A stretch of 64,000 nucleotides of DNA from Deltaproteobacteria bacterium (GTDB lineage: Bacteria; Myxococcota_A; Polyangia; Polyangiales; Houyiibacteriaceae): contig JAEPMI010000001.1 in the NCBI GenBank assembly GCA_017644045.1, positions 798,470 through 862,469 on the forward strand, read 5' to 3'. The first letter of the stretch is position 1. Every line of letters begins with the position of its first letter. The notes beneath the pieces were generated by a model, which ran no database searches, was not told where the DNA came from, and saw only the letters and a program-made list of their open reading frames with translations. Of this stretch, positions 7,668 to 17,839 are shown piece by piece. Position numbers and translations under genes: made by a program.

Positions 7668-10169
7668 TCAGCAGCCGGCGGCGGTGGCGATGGGCTCACC
7701 ACCGCACATCGCGACCTCGTGGTCGATGGCGTCGTTGATGCACCCGACGCCCGGGCACCAGGAGCAGTAGCCGCTGTCGGCGCAGCTCCCGCAGTCGCTG
7801 AAGTCGCAGGGCTCGCAGGCGCTCGGCTCGTCACGCCAGTCCGGTTCGCCGCAGCTCGCGCGCTCGGAGTCCGGGACACACTCACCGCTCGCTTCGCACC
7901 AGCCGCAACCGGCCACGCCGTTGCACGCGCCGCAGGCCGTGGCCTCCGCGCAGGCCTCCGCGCTCGGCTCGCAGGCCGCCGCCTCGGCCGGCCCGAGCGC
8001 GGTGCCCGGCGCCGCGAACGCGACGAGCACGTCCTGGTCGGTCACGAGTCCGAGGTCGCTCATCACCTGCGGCGACACGTCGACCACTCGCCGGGTGCGC
8101 GTGTGCGGGCCCCAGTCCACGGCTCGCGCCACGACGCTGGCGCCGGTCGCCGGGTTCGTCAGCACGAAGCGCGCGTTGCGCCAGAACTCGCGACCCCGCG
8201 GCTCGTAGTTCCAGCGCATCGCGATCCAGTAGTAGTCCGCCGGTCGCGCCGCGAGAGTCTCCGCAGACGGGTCGACCGGGTCGTTCAGGTAGCGGACGCG
8301 CTCGCCGGTGATCGCGCCGGTGCCGCTGGTCGGGATGCTCCGGTCGTCGGGGCTGCCGAACCAGGAGATCTTGCCGCGCACGTAGGGCAACCCTTCGTGA
8401 ATGACCTGGTCGCCATAGGGCTCGGTCCCCACCCCGAGCGTGCGACGAAGCGTGTCGTTGCTCAGCCCGGCGCGCGGGATCTCGGCGCCTCCCTGGCTGA
8501 GACCGGCGTGGGTCCCTTCTCCGCCGCCTTCGCAGGCGCTCTGGCCGCAACCCTCGGTGCCGGTCTCTTCGGTGCACGCACAGCGCCCACAGCTCCCGGG
8601 GCCTTCCTGCCAGCGACCGTCGCAGCACTGCCAGCCCGCCGAGCAGGCGGTGTTGGCGTACACGCCGCCGTAGCTGTGCACGCAGCTCGCCCCAGGCGGC
8701 GCAGTTGCAGGCTCGGGCTCCGGCGCGGGAGCCGGCTCCGGCGAACAGCCCTCGGTTCCGCTCGCCTCGGTGCAGGCGCAGCTGCCGCAGCTTCCGGCGC
8801 CTTCCTGCCAGCGACCGTCGCAGCACTGGTAGCCCGCCGAGCAGCCGCGCTCCGGGTAGGTGCCGCCGAAGCTGTGCACGCAGGCGCTCGTCTCGGGCGG
8901 CGGCGCGGCCTCGCCCTCGCAGCCCACCGAACCGCTCGCCTCGGTGCACGCGCAGCTGCCACAGCCGGCGTCACGGGTGGTCCAGGAACCACCGCAGCAC
9001 TGCCAACCCGCCGAGCACGCGCGGTCGCCGTACACGCCGCCGTTGCTGTGCACGCAGCGACCCGCGGAGGTGGGCGGCGGCGCGGTGGGGGGCGGCGCGG
9101 AGCCGTCGCACATGCCGCTGCGTGCGATGGCGCGAATGTCGCCGAGCAGCGGCAGGGTGTTCGCGCCGGGGCACGAGGTGCTCGCGCCCCCATGCTGCGT
9201 GTGACCGCGAAGCGAACCGTCGTTGACGGTGATCCCGAAGCGCGACGAGAGCACGTTGGCCAGCTGGCCCGCGGCGCAGATCATGGCGGCCGGCGGCGTG
9301 CGCGGACCACTCAGACCAGCACAGCCGCTGTTCTGGAAGCAGCCGACCAGCGAGATGCCGATGTTGCCGGTGTTGTGGCCGCCGACGTGGGCGCCGAGCA
9401 GATCGAGCGGGCGGCCCTCGAAGACGGTGCCGTCCGTGCCGATCAGGAAGTGGTAGCCCACGTCGCACCAGCCGCGACCGTCCATGTGATAGGCCTGGAT
9501 GCCGCGGACCTGACGCTCCGGGTTGGTCGCACCAGTGACCGTGTGGTGGATGGCCATCCGATGCTTGCTGGGGTTGCGACTGGAGCAGCGGGTGGAGCGC
9601 GCACCCCACGAGGCGCGGCTGACCACACCGGCGGCGGCGAGCTCGCCCGCGAGCGCATCGGAGCGACTGCCGACCAGCGCATCGCTCGCGTCACCGACGG
9701 CGGCGCTCTCGTCGACGTAGGTCGCCGACCATCGGATCTGGCGGATCATCTCGGCGTCGGCTGGCGGCATTCGGACCTGAGCGCCGTCGACGATGGTGCC
9801 GAAGTCCACGATGCCCACGTGCTGGTCGTGCTCGCTCCAGGTCCACTCGACCGGCTGCCAGGTGCCGCTCGCCACGCCGCCTTCGACCGCCCGCGCCTCG
9901 AGGCGCGGCGTGAGATCCGGCGTGCCCATGGTGACGAGCACCGCGACTCGGTTCGCACCCTCGGGCGCGCTCACGCCGGGCGCGAGCAGGTAGTCGTCGA
10001 GCTCGGTCCAGCTGTCGACGATCTCCGCCCCGGTGAGCACCTGTTCGGCGTCACCATGGGCGGGGTCGCCTTCGGCGTCCGGGTCCAGCGAGTGCAGACC
10101 GCCGGAGGGCGCACACGCGAAGGCGAGGGAGAGGGGGGCGAGCCAGCGGAGGAGGCGGGTGGTGGACAT
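7668..10169 (-). CDS. multidomain lipoprotein: peptidoglycan amidase (PGRP) + Cys-rich repeats + RlpA-like barrel
   Basis: An 833-residue lipoprotein; the ATG at 10169 gives a signal ending in lipobox LAFAC. Order: an N-terminal domain of unknown type; an amidase_2/PGRP domain with zinc motif MAIHHTVTG (His208/His209), GYHFLIGTDGTVFEGRP, HVGGHNTGNIGISLVG and a distal HTQHGGASTSCPG; three Cys-rich repeats of the type CVHSNGGVYGDRACSAGWQCC; a double-psi barrel region like RlpA (SWFGSPDD, DWGPHTRTRRVVDVSP); and a C-terminal PSI-like Cys cluster (CGACNGVAGCGWCEASGEC). It probably cleaves the MurNAc-L-Ala bond of peptidoglycan at the outer surface; the repeats may bind carbohydrate. An upstream in-frame start at 10202 fits the lipobox less well. 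Confidence 0.82.
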   Translation of the reverse strand: MSTTRLLRWLAPLSLAFACAPSGGLHSLDPDAEGDPAHGDAEQVLTGAEIVDSWTELDDYLLAPGVSAPEGANRVAVLVTMGTPDLTPRLEARAVEGGVASGTWQPVEWTWSEHDQHVGIVDFGTIVDGAQVRMPPADAEMIRQIRWSATYVDESAAVGDASDALVGSRSDALAGELAAAGVVSRASWGARSTRCSSRNPSKHRMAIHHTVTGATNPERQVRGIQAYHMDGRGWCDVGYHFLIGTDGTVFEGRPLDLLGAHVGGHNTGNIGISLVGCFQNSGCAGLSGPRTPPAAMICAAGQLANVLSSRFGITVNDGSLRGHTQHGGASTSCPGANTLPLLGDIRAIARSGMCDGSAPPPTAPPPTSAGRCVHSNGGVYGDRACSAGWQCCGGSWTTRDAGCGSCACTEASGSVGCEGEAAPPPETSACVHSFGGTYPERGCSAGYQCCDGRWQEGAGSCGSCACTEASGTEGCSPEPAPAPEPEPATAPPGASCVHSYGGVYANTACSAGWQCCDGRWQEGPGSCGRCACTEETGTEGCGQSACEGGGEGTHAGLSQGGAEIPRAGLSNDTLRRTLGVGTEPYGDQVIHEGLPYVRGKISWFGSPDDRSIPTSGTGAITGERVRYLNDPVDPSAETLAARPADYYWIAMRWNYEPRGREFWRNARFVLTNPATGASVVARAVDWGPHTRTRRVVDVSPQVMSDLGLVTDQDVLVAFAAPGTALGPAEAAACEPSAEACAEATACGACNGVAGCGWCEASGECVPDSERASCGEPDWRDEPSACEPCDFSDCGSCADSGYCSWCPGVGCINDAIDHEVAMCGGEPIATAAGC

Positions 10170-10262
10170 GGGTGTACCACCAAGGAGCACAGGTCGTGCC
10201 ATGCCTCACACGTCGCCCCAACCCGGGAGTGACCGGCGAAGTGGCCACCCAATGGTGACTAT

Positions 10263-10284
10263 CGACCCCAGCTGTCTGGGGTCG
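10263..10284 (-). terminator. stem-loop terminator after the energy-transducer-like lipoprotein gene
   Basis: A perfect 9-bp stem (CGACCCCAG / CTGGGGTCG) with a 4-nt loop sits in the 153-bp gap between two minus-strand genes. No long T tract follows, so Rho-independent function is plausible but not certain. Confidence 0.5.
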
Positions 10285-10322
10285 GAGCCGACCATGGGGG
10301 TCAATCGGCCCCGTCCGTACCG

Positions 10323-10670
10323 TCAGTCCGAGGCGGTGAGCCGGAAGGTGTAGAGCACCTCCAGCTTCTTCTTCGGCGCGTTCGAGAGCGTCACGCTCTG
10401 GAGCACGTTGCTGAGGCACGAGCGAAGGGCCGGGTCGGTGACCTGCCCCTCCCCGAACTCCACCTGCTGGACGTGTCCGGTGGAGCCCTCGACGTGGAGG
10501 GTGGCCTGGACCTCGCCCTGGATCGCTTGGTCGCGCGCGAGCGCGGTGGTGTAGCAGCTGTTCATCTCCGCCTGCTTGGCGTCGACGGCGGTGCGGAGGC
10601 GCGACTGGGCGTCGCCGATCCCACACGCGCTGAGCGCGAGCGCGCTGATGATGAGCATGGCGCGGGTCAT
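10323..10670 (-). CDS. lipoprotein with AgmX/TonB-like C-terminal domain
   Basis: 115 residues with a signal ending in lipobox LSAC (Cys16). The rest resembles the C-terminal domain of AgmX/PglI-type proteins of myxobacteria: MNSCYTTAL, then GEVQATLHVEGSTGHVQQVEF, then LRSCLSNVLQSVTL with a terminal strand LEVLYTFRL; two cysteines could pair. The start overlaps the stop of the OmpA-like gene by 4 bp (ATGA), so they form a two-gene operon. Role probably structural at the envelope; inferred only. Confidence 0.65.
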   Translation of the reverse strand: MTRAMLIISALALSACGIGDAQSRLRTAVDAKQAEMNSCYTTALARDQAIQGEVQATLHVEGSTGHVQQVEFGEGQVTDPALRSCLSNVLQSVTLSNAPKKKLEVLYTFRLTASD

Positions 10671-11269
10671 TCGCCCTCTCCTTCCTCGGCGTCGGCCGTT
10701 TCCTCGACGTCGGCGTCGTCGCCTTCACCCGCGGCGTCGGCCGAGGGTCGAAGCGAGTCGTCCGTCTCCACGATGTTGAACTCCACGCGCCGGTTTCGTG
10801 CGTGCGCCTCTTCGGTTTCGCTGGTGTCGAGCGGGCGCGACTCGCCGTGGCCGACGGCCTCGAGACGCTCGGCGGCGACACCGTTCTCGACCAAGCGCTC
10901 CATGACGGCGTTCGCCCGGCGCGTGGACAGGTCCTGGTTGTAGGCGGTGCTGCCCTGACTGTCGGTGTGACCCTCGATCTTGATCTTCACCAGCTGCGGG
11001 TTGTCGGTCATCACCTGAGCGATCTCCTGCAGCAGGCTGTCCGAGTCGTGCTCGATGGTCGCCTCGTCGAAGGCGAAGTGGATCTTCTCGTCGACCCGGA
11101 TTCGTGTCTCCTCGACCTCCACGCGGGGCGGCGGCTCCGGCGGCGGCGGTGGGGGAGGCGGCCTCTCGCCGCGGATTTGCACGGGCGTCGTCTCGTTCAG
11201 AGCGACCGTGCCTCCACATCCCGCGGCGGCAATCCCGATGATCAATGCAATGGGTCCAGCTGAGCGCAT
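10667..11269 (-). CDS. OmpA/Pal-family peptidoglycan-binding lipoprotein
   Basis: 200 residues. Signal with lipobox AAAGC (Cys18), a poly-proline linker (about residues 38-50), then an OmpA C-terminal domain: IHFAFDEATIEHDS, IKIEGHTDSQGS, LSTRRANAVMERLVENG, VGHGESRPLD and ARNRRVEF. The Asp in GHTD and Arg in NRRVEF are the residues that bind diaminopimelate. A Glu/Ala-rich acidic tail of about 30 residues is added at the C-terminus. It anchors the outer membrane to peptidoglycan. First gene of a pair with the overlapping AgmX-like lipoprotein. Confidence 0.88.
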   Translation of the reverse strand: MRSAGPIALIIGIAAAGCGGTVALNETTPVQIRGERPPPPPPPPEPPPRVEVEETRIRVDEKIHFAFDEATIEHDSDSLLQEIAQVMTDNPQLVKIKIEGHTDSQGSTAYNQDLSTRRANAVMERLVENGVAAERLEAVGHGESRPLDTSETEEAHARNRRVEFNIVETDDSLRPSADAAGEGDDADVEETADAEEGEGE

Positions 11270-11433
11270 TCAGAGCTCTCCTTCCGAAGCCCGGACACAC
11301 GTCGGCCGTTCCCCCAGGCCGTCCCCATCCGAGCGGGTCGATGCTCTCACAGGTGTCGGGCGCTCGTCATCTCGAGCAAGCCCCCAGCGGGGGTGTGTCG
11401 ACGCAATAAATCGGACGCCCGAGGCGCTCCGAG

Positions 11434-12090
11434 TCAGCTCTCGGTGTCGAGCGCGTCGAGGATCGGGGCGATCAGCTCGCGGCGGAGCTTGAGCCCGACG
11501 CGGTTCGCGACCACCACGCTCGAGACATCGGCCACGTGCTCGACGACCTCCAGGCCGTTCTGCCGGAGCGTCTCGCCGGTCTCGACGATGTCCACGATCA
11601 CATCGCTCAAGCCGGTCAGCGGCGCGAGCTCGACGCTGCCTTGCACGTAGAGCACCTCGGCCGGGATACCCCGCTGGGCGAAGTGACGCGTCGCGACCCG
11701 CGAGAACTTGGTGGCGACCCGGAGCAGCCCCGAGGTCGGCGGCGGATAGGTCGCGCCCTTCATCGCGGCGACCGCGAGCTGACACTTGCCGATGCCGAGA
11801 TCGAGCGGCGCGTAGAGGTCGTACTCGCGCTCGAGGAGCACGTCGCGGCCGACCACGCCGATGTCGGCGGTGCCGTACTCGACGTAGGTCGGTACGTCGT
11901 CGGGCTTGAGCAACAGAAAGCGCGCTCCGGGGTGGGTGCCGCCCGCGTGCGCGAAGGGCGGCAGCTCACGGATGAGCTTGCGGCTCCGCTTGGTCAGCGG
12001 ACCGGTGTCGAGACCCGCCGCGTCGAGGCGCGGCACCAGCTGCTCCAGCACGCGACCCTTGGGGATCGCGATCGTGATCGGCGCGTCCAC
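11434..12090 (-). CDS. hisG: ATP phosphoribosyltransferase, short form
   Basis: First enzyme of histidine biosynthesis, joining ATP and PRPP. 218 residues: motifs ITIAIPKGRVLEQ, ADIGVVGRDVL, LGIGKCQLAVA and the PRPP loop LSDVIVDIVETGETLRQNGL. The length and absence of a C-terminal allosteric domain mark the HisG-short type, which in other bacteria needs a HisZ partner; no hisZ is in this window. It lies 12 bp downstream of murA, so the two are probably co-transcribed. Confidence 0.93.
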   Translation of the reverse strand: MDAPITIAIPKGRVLEQLVPRLDAAGLDTGPLTKRSRKLIRELPPFAHAGGTHPGARFLLLKPDDVPTYVEYGTADIGVVGRDVLLEREYDLYAPLDLGIGKCQLAVAAMKGATYPPPTSGLLRVATKFSRVATRHFAQRGIPAEVLYVQGSVELAPLTGLSDVIVDIVETGETLRQNGLEVVEHVADVSSVVVANRVGLKLRRELIAPILDALDTES

Positions 12091-12102
12091 GACGGCGTCC
12101 CC

Positions 12103-13371
<1,269 letters not shown>

Positions 13372-13471
13372 GCCGGTGCTTACCCAATGGGGGGGACGAT
13401 GGCAACGAAAGCGCGGACCGGCGCTTGCGTCGCTCGGTCGGCTGGGGCATCACGGGCGACCGGAGGGTAGG

Positions 13472-14746
13472 ATGATGTGGTGGAGAGCACTACTGGTCGC
13501 ACAATGTGCGGCAATGCTCGCGTGCGGAGACGACGGCGCGGTGATGGGCGGGGATGCGGGCCTGCTCCCGGACGCCGACTCGGGGATGGTCATGACCGAC
13601 GCGGGTCCGCCGGTGATGCCCCAGCCACCGGGCTCGGCATGTACGTGCGACGCCGGTTGCGAAGGCGACGACGCCCACCCGGGGATGTGCGTCTACGGCA
13701 TCTGCATGCAGCGCGCGGCCGGCGCGTGCGCCGAGGGTGGCTCGACCGCCGAGTGCAACCCTGGCTCGCGCTGCTGGGGCTTCAGCGGTAGCGAGGACAG
13801 CGTCTGCTGGCCGGACTGCGACAGCTTCATCTGCGCGGGCGAGTGCGACGGCGACGGCTCCTGCGTCTTCACCGAGACCTCGAGCTGCGACCCGATGTGC
13901 GGGAGCGTCTGTGGCGTGGGTGCCTGCTCGGCCGAGGAGCCGAACGGCACCTGCGAGGGCGGCCAGACCTGCGTCGACGGCGTGTGCAGCGACGTCTGCT
14001 CGCCGAGCGTGCCGACCGGCGCCTGCGGAGACGGCGCGACCTGCACCGACGGCGAGTGTGTGTTGGCGAACGGCTGCCCCGACTGGCGCTGCGAAGGCAG
14101 CCACTGCACCGAGCTGATCCCGATGCCCGGCTCCTTCGATCGGACGAGCGCCGAAGCGATCGCGGACGGCTACTACATCGGAACGCTCGAGCGCTATTCG
14201 TACCTCCGCCGTGACTTGACGATGTTGGTCCGGCACGCGGCCTGCGAGGTGCTGCTCCGCTTCCCGGGCACGAACCCGATCGGACTCGCCGATCTCGCGC
14301 AAGCGGATGGCATGACCCCGGGCATCGACAGCGGCAGCCCGCGCCACCCGACCACGACCCACACCGGCAGCGACCTCGACATCGCCTACTACCAGACGGA
14401 CGGCTCCAACAACCCGCAGATCATCTGCGGCGACGGGAGCGACGACAACGGCAACGGCGTCGCGGGCACCTACAACGACGGCTACTTCTGCACGACGGAA
14501 GAGAACATCATCGACTGGCCACGGCAGGCGTACTGGTTCGCAAAGCTCGCGACGACGCCGCTGGTCCGGGTCTTCGGCATCGACGAGACGCTCGCGGACG
14601 ACTTCGAGCGCGAGCTCGATGCGCTGCGGGTGGCCGGCGACATCACACCGGAAGAACACGGCCGGGCCTCACGGCTCGGCTGGGGCAACGACGGTGGCTG
14701 GGCGTTCCACCACCACCACACGCACAACAGCTACGCGCTGCCGTGA
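13472..14746 (+). CDS. Cys-rich lipoprotein with LAS/M74 (MepA-like) metallopeptidase domain
   Basis: 424 residues. The ATG at 13472 follows GGAGGG; the signal ends in a lipobox (AAMLAC). Residues about 45-215 are cysteine-rich, with short EGF-like or disulfide repeats (TCDAGCEGDD, GGQTCVDGVCSDVC). The C-terminal domain shows the LAS metallopeptidase signature: HTGSDLDIAYY (His297, Asp303) and FHHHHTH (His413-416, His418), as in the murein endopeptidase MepA and relatives. Predicted to cut peptidoglycan peptide bonds at the cell surface or in prey. MepA itself lacks the Cys-rich front, so substrate is uncertain. It converges on the lectin-like gene with only 2 bp between stops. Confidence 0.72.
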   Translation: MMWWRALLVAQCAAMLACGDDGAVMGGDAGLLPDADSGMVMTDAGPPVMPQPPGSACTCDAGCEGDDAHPGMCVYGICMQRAAGACAEGGSTAECNPGSRCWGFSGSEDSVCWPDCDSFICAGECDGDGSCVFTETSSCDPMCGSVCGVGACSAEEPNGTCEGGQTCVDGVCSDVCSPSVPTGACGDGATCTDGECVLANGCPDWRCEGSHCTELIPMPGSFDRTSAEAIADGYYIGTLERYSYLRRDLTMLVRHAACEVLLRFPGTNPIGLADLAQADGMTPGIDSGSPRHPTTTHTGSDLDIAYYQTDGSNNPQIICGDGSDDNGNGVAGTYNDGYFCTTEENIIDWPRQAYWFAKLATTPLVRVFGIDETLADDFERELDALRVAGDITPEEHGRASRLGWGNDGGWAFHHHHTHNSYALP

Positions 14747-14748
14747 GA

Positions 14749-15708
14749 TCAGAGCGCGCCGGCTTCGCACACGAAACCGATCTCGTCGTCGCAGTCTCGA
14801 TCGTCGAGTAGGCCGTCGCTCGAACGCAGCTGACCACAGCTGCCATTGCCACTCGGCTCGCCACCGCCCCAGGGGTCGCCGTCGATCTCGTCCGTGGTGG
14901 ACCAACGCCAACGCCACTTGTCACGGCGATCGTTCGGGTTGTTGGAGAGGATTCGCGCCCTGCTCCACCAGCTCATGCCGCCGATGTGCATGGCGAGAAA
15001 AGCGTGCTCGGCGGGGTCCGCGATGCGCACCAGATCGTAGCCGCGGTCCTCACAGTAGGAGAGCGCCTCTCCGTAGCTGTAGCCACCGCCCGCCACCGTG
15101 CAGAACTGGTAGACACGACCGGCGTTCTGACGGCTGCTGCAGCTGACGTCGTCCACGTCGCAGGCGCCGTCGTCGTCGATGATGCCGTTGCAGTTCTGGT
15201 CGGTCCGGTCGCAGGTCTCCGCCATCTCGACGCAGTCGCCCTCACAGACGAGCACGTCGCCCATGCAGCTGAGCCTGCCGTCCGCGACCGTGTCCGGGTC
15301 GGGACCATCGCAGGCCATGCCGGCGGTCGGAGCGGCGTCGGTGCAGGTCGGGCTCCCACCGGAGCACCCGCTGAGTCCGTCCATGCATCCGTCGGCGTCG
15401 CCATCGCAGGGACCGCTGCTCAGACCATCGTCGATGATGCCGTTGCAGTCGTCGTCCATGCCGTTGCAGATCTCGGCGCTCGGGCTGCACATGTCCGGCG
15501 GTGGAACGAACGAATCGACCGGCTGCGCGTCGGTGCCCGGGACGAAGGAGTCCACCGGTCGGGCATCGACACCGATGGGTCCGAAGTCGTCCATGCCCGT
15601 GCCGCCGTCGGCGCGCGGCGGACCGAGCCCGGAGACGTCCACCGCGCAGCCCCAGCCGGCGATGGCGAGCATGGCGATGAGCGCGCGGGACATGATTCGT
15701 TTTATCAT
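14749..15708 (-). CDS. lipoprotein with MopE-type repeats and a C-type lectin-like domain
   Basis: 319 residues from ATG at 15708 (15693 is an alternative). Signal ends near AGWGC. The middle carries MopE-like motifs (EICNGMDDDCNGIIDDG, ETCDRTDQNCNGIIDDDG) and Cys pairs. The C-terminal about 120 residues read as a C-type lectin fold: YSYGEALSYCEDRGYDLVRI, WWSRARI, WGGGEPSGNGSCGQL and DRDCDDEIGFVCE. Likely a surface protein binding metal and carbohydrate. It starts 22 bp after the SGNH hydrolase gene ends, so the two may be co-transcribed. Confidence 0.72.
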   Translation of the reverse strand: MIKRIMSRALIAMLAIAGWGCAVDVSGLGPPRADGGTGMDDFGPIGVDARPVDSFVPGTDAQPVDSFVPPPDMCSPSAEICNGMDDDCNGIIDDGLSSGPCDGDADGCMDGLSGCSGGSPTCTDAAPTAGMACDGPDPDTVADGRLSCMGDVLVCEGDCVEMAETCDRTDQNCNGIIDDDGACDVDDVSCSSRQNAGRVYQFCTVAGGGYSYGEALSYCEDRGYDLVRIADPAEHAFLAMHIGGMSWWSRARILSNNPNDRRDKWRWRWSTTDEIDGDPWGGGEPSGNGSCGQLRSSDGLLDDRDCDDEIGFVCEAGAL

Positions 15709-15730
15709 AGGACGAGGCCTTCCCGCCCCC

Positions 15731-16990
15731 TCAGGGTGCGGCGAGCGTAGCGCCTTGGAGAAGGGAGAGATCCACGACCTCTGCCATCCGCTCGTACCCC
15801 GAAGGCGAGAGATGGAGACCGTCTCCGCGGTCGTACTGGGGTGCGAGACGTGAGGGGTCGTCGGGGTCGCGCACCGCGGCGTCGAAGTCGACGAAGCCGT
15901 CGCCGAGCTCGCCGCTGCGAATCGCCGCGTTGACCTCGCGCCTCCGCGCATCTGCGTCCGCATAGAGCGGGCCGAAGCTCCCGGCCGCGCCTCCCGCCGG
16001 TGTCAGCGTGCCGACGATCACGTTCGGCGGGCCGTTCGGGCCCACCGCCTCCTTCAGCATGGCGACCGCCGCCGAGAGTCCGGCGATCACCTCGGCCGCC
16101 TCGGGCTGGGGGTCCAGCGCCAGGTCGTTGATGCCCTGCATGACGATCACGTCGGTCACGTCGCTGCGCCAGAGCACGTCGCGCTCGATGCGCGCGACCA
16201 GCGAGGGCCCGGCGAAGGGGAACACGCCCGGCCGCAGCACTCGGTTGCCGCTGATGCCGAGGTTGACGACGGAGGTCCCCGTCATCGACTCCGCGACGCG
16301 ACGCGCGAGGAAGTCGGGGTAGCGCGCGTCGGCGTCGACCGAGAGCTCCGCGAACGTGTCGTCACGCTGATCGCCGTCGGTGATCGAGTCGCCGATGGCG
16401 ACGATCACGCCATGACCCCGAGGTGCGACGACGTCGACGCCGACGACGAAGGGCCGGCTCGTCATACTCATGGTGAACGCGTCGCCGGCTTCATCGGCGG
16501 CCACGTCGCCCGCGCCGGGTGCGGCGACGTAGGAGGTCTGACGCGCAGCGAAGTGCCGAGTCGCGCCGCCAGGGGCGGGAACGAAGACGCTCACCGCGAG
16601 ACGCTCGAACGCCTCGAAGGAGAACGGCACCGGGTCGCTGACGATCTCGTCACCCGCCGGGACCGTGACCCGACGAGCCCCCGCGAAGGAGAGCGCGACG
16701 TTCGAGCCCGGGACGAGGTCGGCGCCAGAGGCTTGGCGCCCGAGCAGCGCGCGCTCGAAGGTGAGCGGCCCGGCGCCGAAACGATTGGAGAGCCGCACTC
16801 GCGCGGTATCACCGCCACGGAGCGGCGTCAGGATCAGCCGCAGGCTCTGGTCCGCGTAGGTCGGGCCCGAGTCACCTGGAGCCGCGGCCCAAGCGCCGAC
16901 CCATGCGCCATCGGGCTCGGCCGTTGCCTCGCCACAGCCAGCCGCGGCGACGAGAAGGAGAAGAAGTACGCGAGCGCGCTCGGAGACCAT
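15731..16990 (-). CDS. SGNH/GDSL-family hydrolase lipoprotein
   Basis: 419 residues; ATG at 16990 (a TTG two codons upstream is possible). Lipobox AAAGC. An N-terminal beta-rich domain (about 25-185) is followed by an SGNH domain: block I VAIGDSITDGDQ with Ser202, block II LGISGNRVL, block III MQGINDLAL and block V GDGLHLSPSGY. This order matches the secreted GDSL esterase/lipase group with an extra N-terminal jelly-roll. Substrate unknown; sugar deacetylation or ester hydrolysis outside the cell is likely. Downstream is the lectin-like lipoprotein gene. Confidence 0.85.
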   Translation of the reverse strand: MVSERARVLLLLLVAAAGCGEATAEPDGAWVGAWAAAPGDSGPTYADQSLRLILTPLRGGDTARVRLSNRFGAGPLTFERALLGRQASGADLVPGSNVALSFAGARRVTVPAGDEIVSDPVPFSFEAFERLAVSVFVPAPGGATRHFAARQTSYVAAPGAGDVAADEAGDAFTMSMTSRPFVVGVDVVAPRGHGVIVAIGDSITDGDQRDDTFAELSVDADARYPDFLARRVAESMTGTSVVNLGISGNRVLRPGVFPFAGPSLVARIERDVLWRSDVTDVIVMQGINDLALDPQPEAAEVIAGLSAAVAMLKEAVGPNGPPNVIVGTLTPAGGAAGSFGPLYADADARRREVNAAIRSGELGDGFVDFDAAVRDPDDPSRLAPQYDRGDGLHLSPSGYERMAEVVDLSLLQGATLAAP

Positions 16991-17118
16991 GACCAACTCG
17001 GTCGCGCGCGCACACCCATCACTCGCGATGGGGAGCGGGTAGCGCGGCGTTCCCGACGAGTCACGGACGGAGCCTGGTGAGCCTCACTCCGCGAACGTGC
17101 TTCGGCGCGCCGTCGACC

Positions 17119-17784
17119 TCAGACGGCGTCGGTGCTTTCGATGGCCCACTCCTCGGCGAGCGCGTCGCGCTCCCAGCGCTTGAAGTCCGCGTCGGCGAAG
17201 ACGGCGTCGCAGTAGGCGCTCGCGGCTGCCGGGAGCTCGACGCCGTAGGTCCGGAAACGCGTGCAGACCGGCGCGTACATCGCGTCGGCGATGGTCCGGT
17301 GACCGAAGAGGAAGGGGCCACCGTGCTCCGCGAGCAGCTCCTGCCACAGATCGATCAAACGCTGGATCTCGTGGCGAGCGAGGTCGCTCCAGTCGCGGGG
17401 CTCGGTGCGCCGCCGGATGTTCATCGGGAGCTCCGATCGGACCGCGCCGAAGCCCGAGTGCATCTCCGCGCTCACCGCCCGGCACTGGGCGCGGAGCTCG
17501 CGATCCTTCGGGAGGATGCCGGGTTCGGTCGCGGACTCGGCGGCCCACTCGGCGATCGCGAGCGACTCGAGCACGACCCGGCCGCTCGGCAGGTGGAGCG
17601 CCGGTACCCGGCCCGTGGCGCTGACGGCGAGGATCGCCGGGTTGTTCATCTTGCCGTAGTGGTCGCCGCCGAGCGGGATGACCTTCGTGTCGAAGTCGAC
17701 GCCCGCCCACGCGAGGGCGAGCCAGGGACGCAGCGACCAGGACGAGTAGTTCTTGTTACCGACGTAGAGAACGGGGGTGCTCAT
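17119..17784 (-). CDS. glutathione S-transferase family protein
   Basis: 221 residues. The thioredoxin-fold N-terminal half reads LYVGNKNYSSWSLRPWLAL, with NPAILAVSATGRVPAL and VVLESLAIAEWAAE (the Glu-Ser glutathione gamma-glutamyl site); the all-alpha half follows (GPFLFGHRTIADAMYAPV). The YSSWSLRPWL opening is typical of a GST subgroup often annotated on its own in proteobacteria. The ATG at 17784 has AGAGGAG upstream. Divergent from a membrane protein gene 55 bp away. Substrate unknown. Confidence 0.88.
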   Translation of the reverse strand: MSTPVLYVGNKNYSSWSLRPWLALAWAGVDFDTKVIPLGGDHYGKMNNPAILAVSATGRVPALHLPSGRVVLESLAIAEWAAESATEPGILPKDRELRAQCRAVSAEMHSGFGAVRSELPMNIRRRTEPRDWSDLARHEIQRLIDLWQELLAEHGGPFLFGHRTIADAMYAPVCTRFRTYGVELPAAASAYCDAVFADADFKRWERDALAEEWAIESTDAV

Positions 17785-17839
17785 TCGACGCTCCTCTCGG
17801 AGCCGGAAGGGTAGCTCGGAAACGAGGAAGGATGACCAG

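Noticed and set aside
7719-10232. 837-residue open frame on the plus strand
   Set aside because: Antisense shadow of the amidase lipoprotein; no domain signal, Arg/Ala/Val bias.
11381-11393. Terminator after hisG (CCCCC-AGC-GGGGG)
   Set aside because: Short stem without T tract; could be chance, so not listed as a feature.
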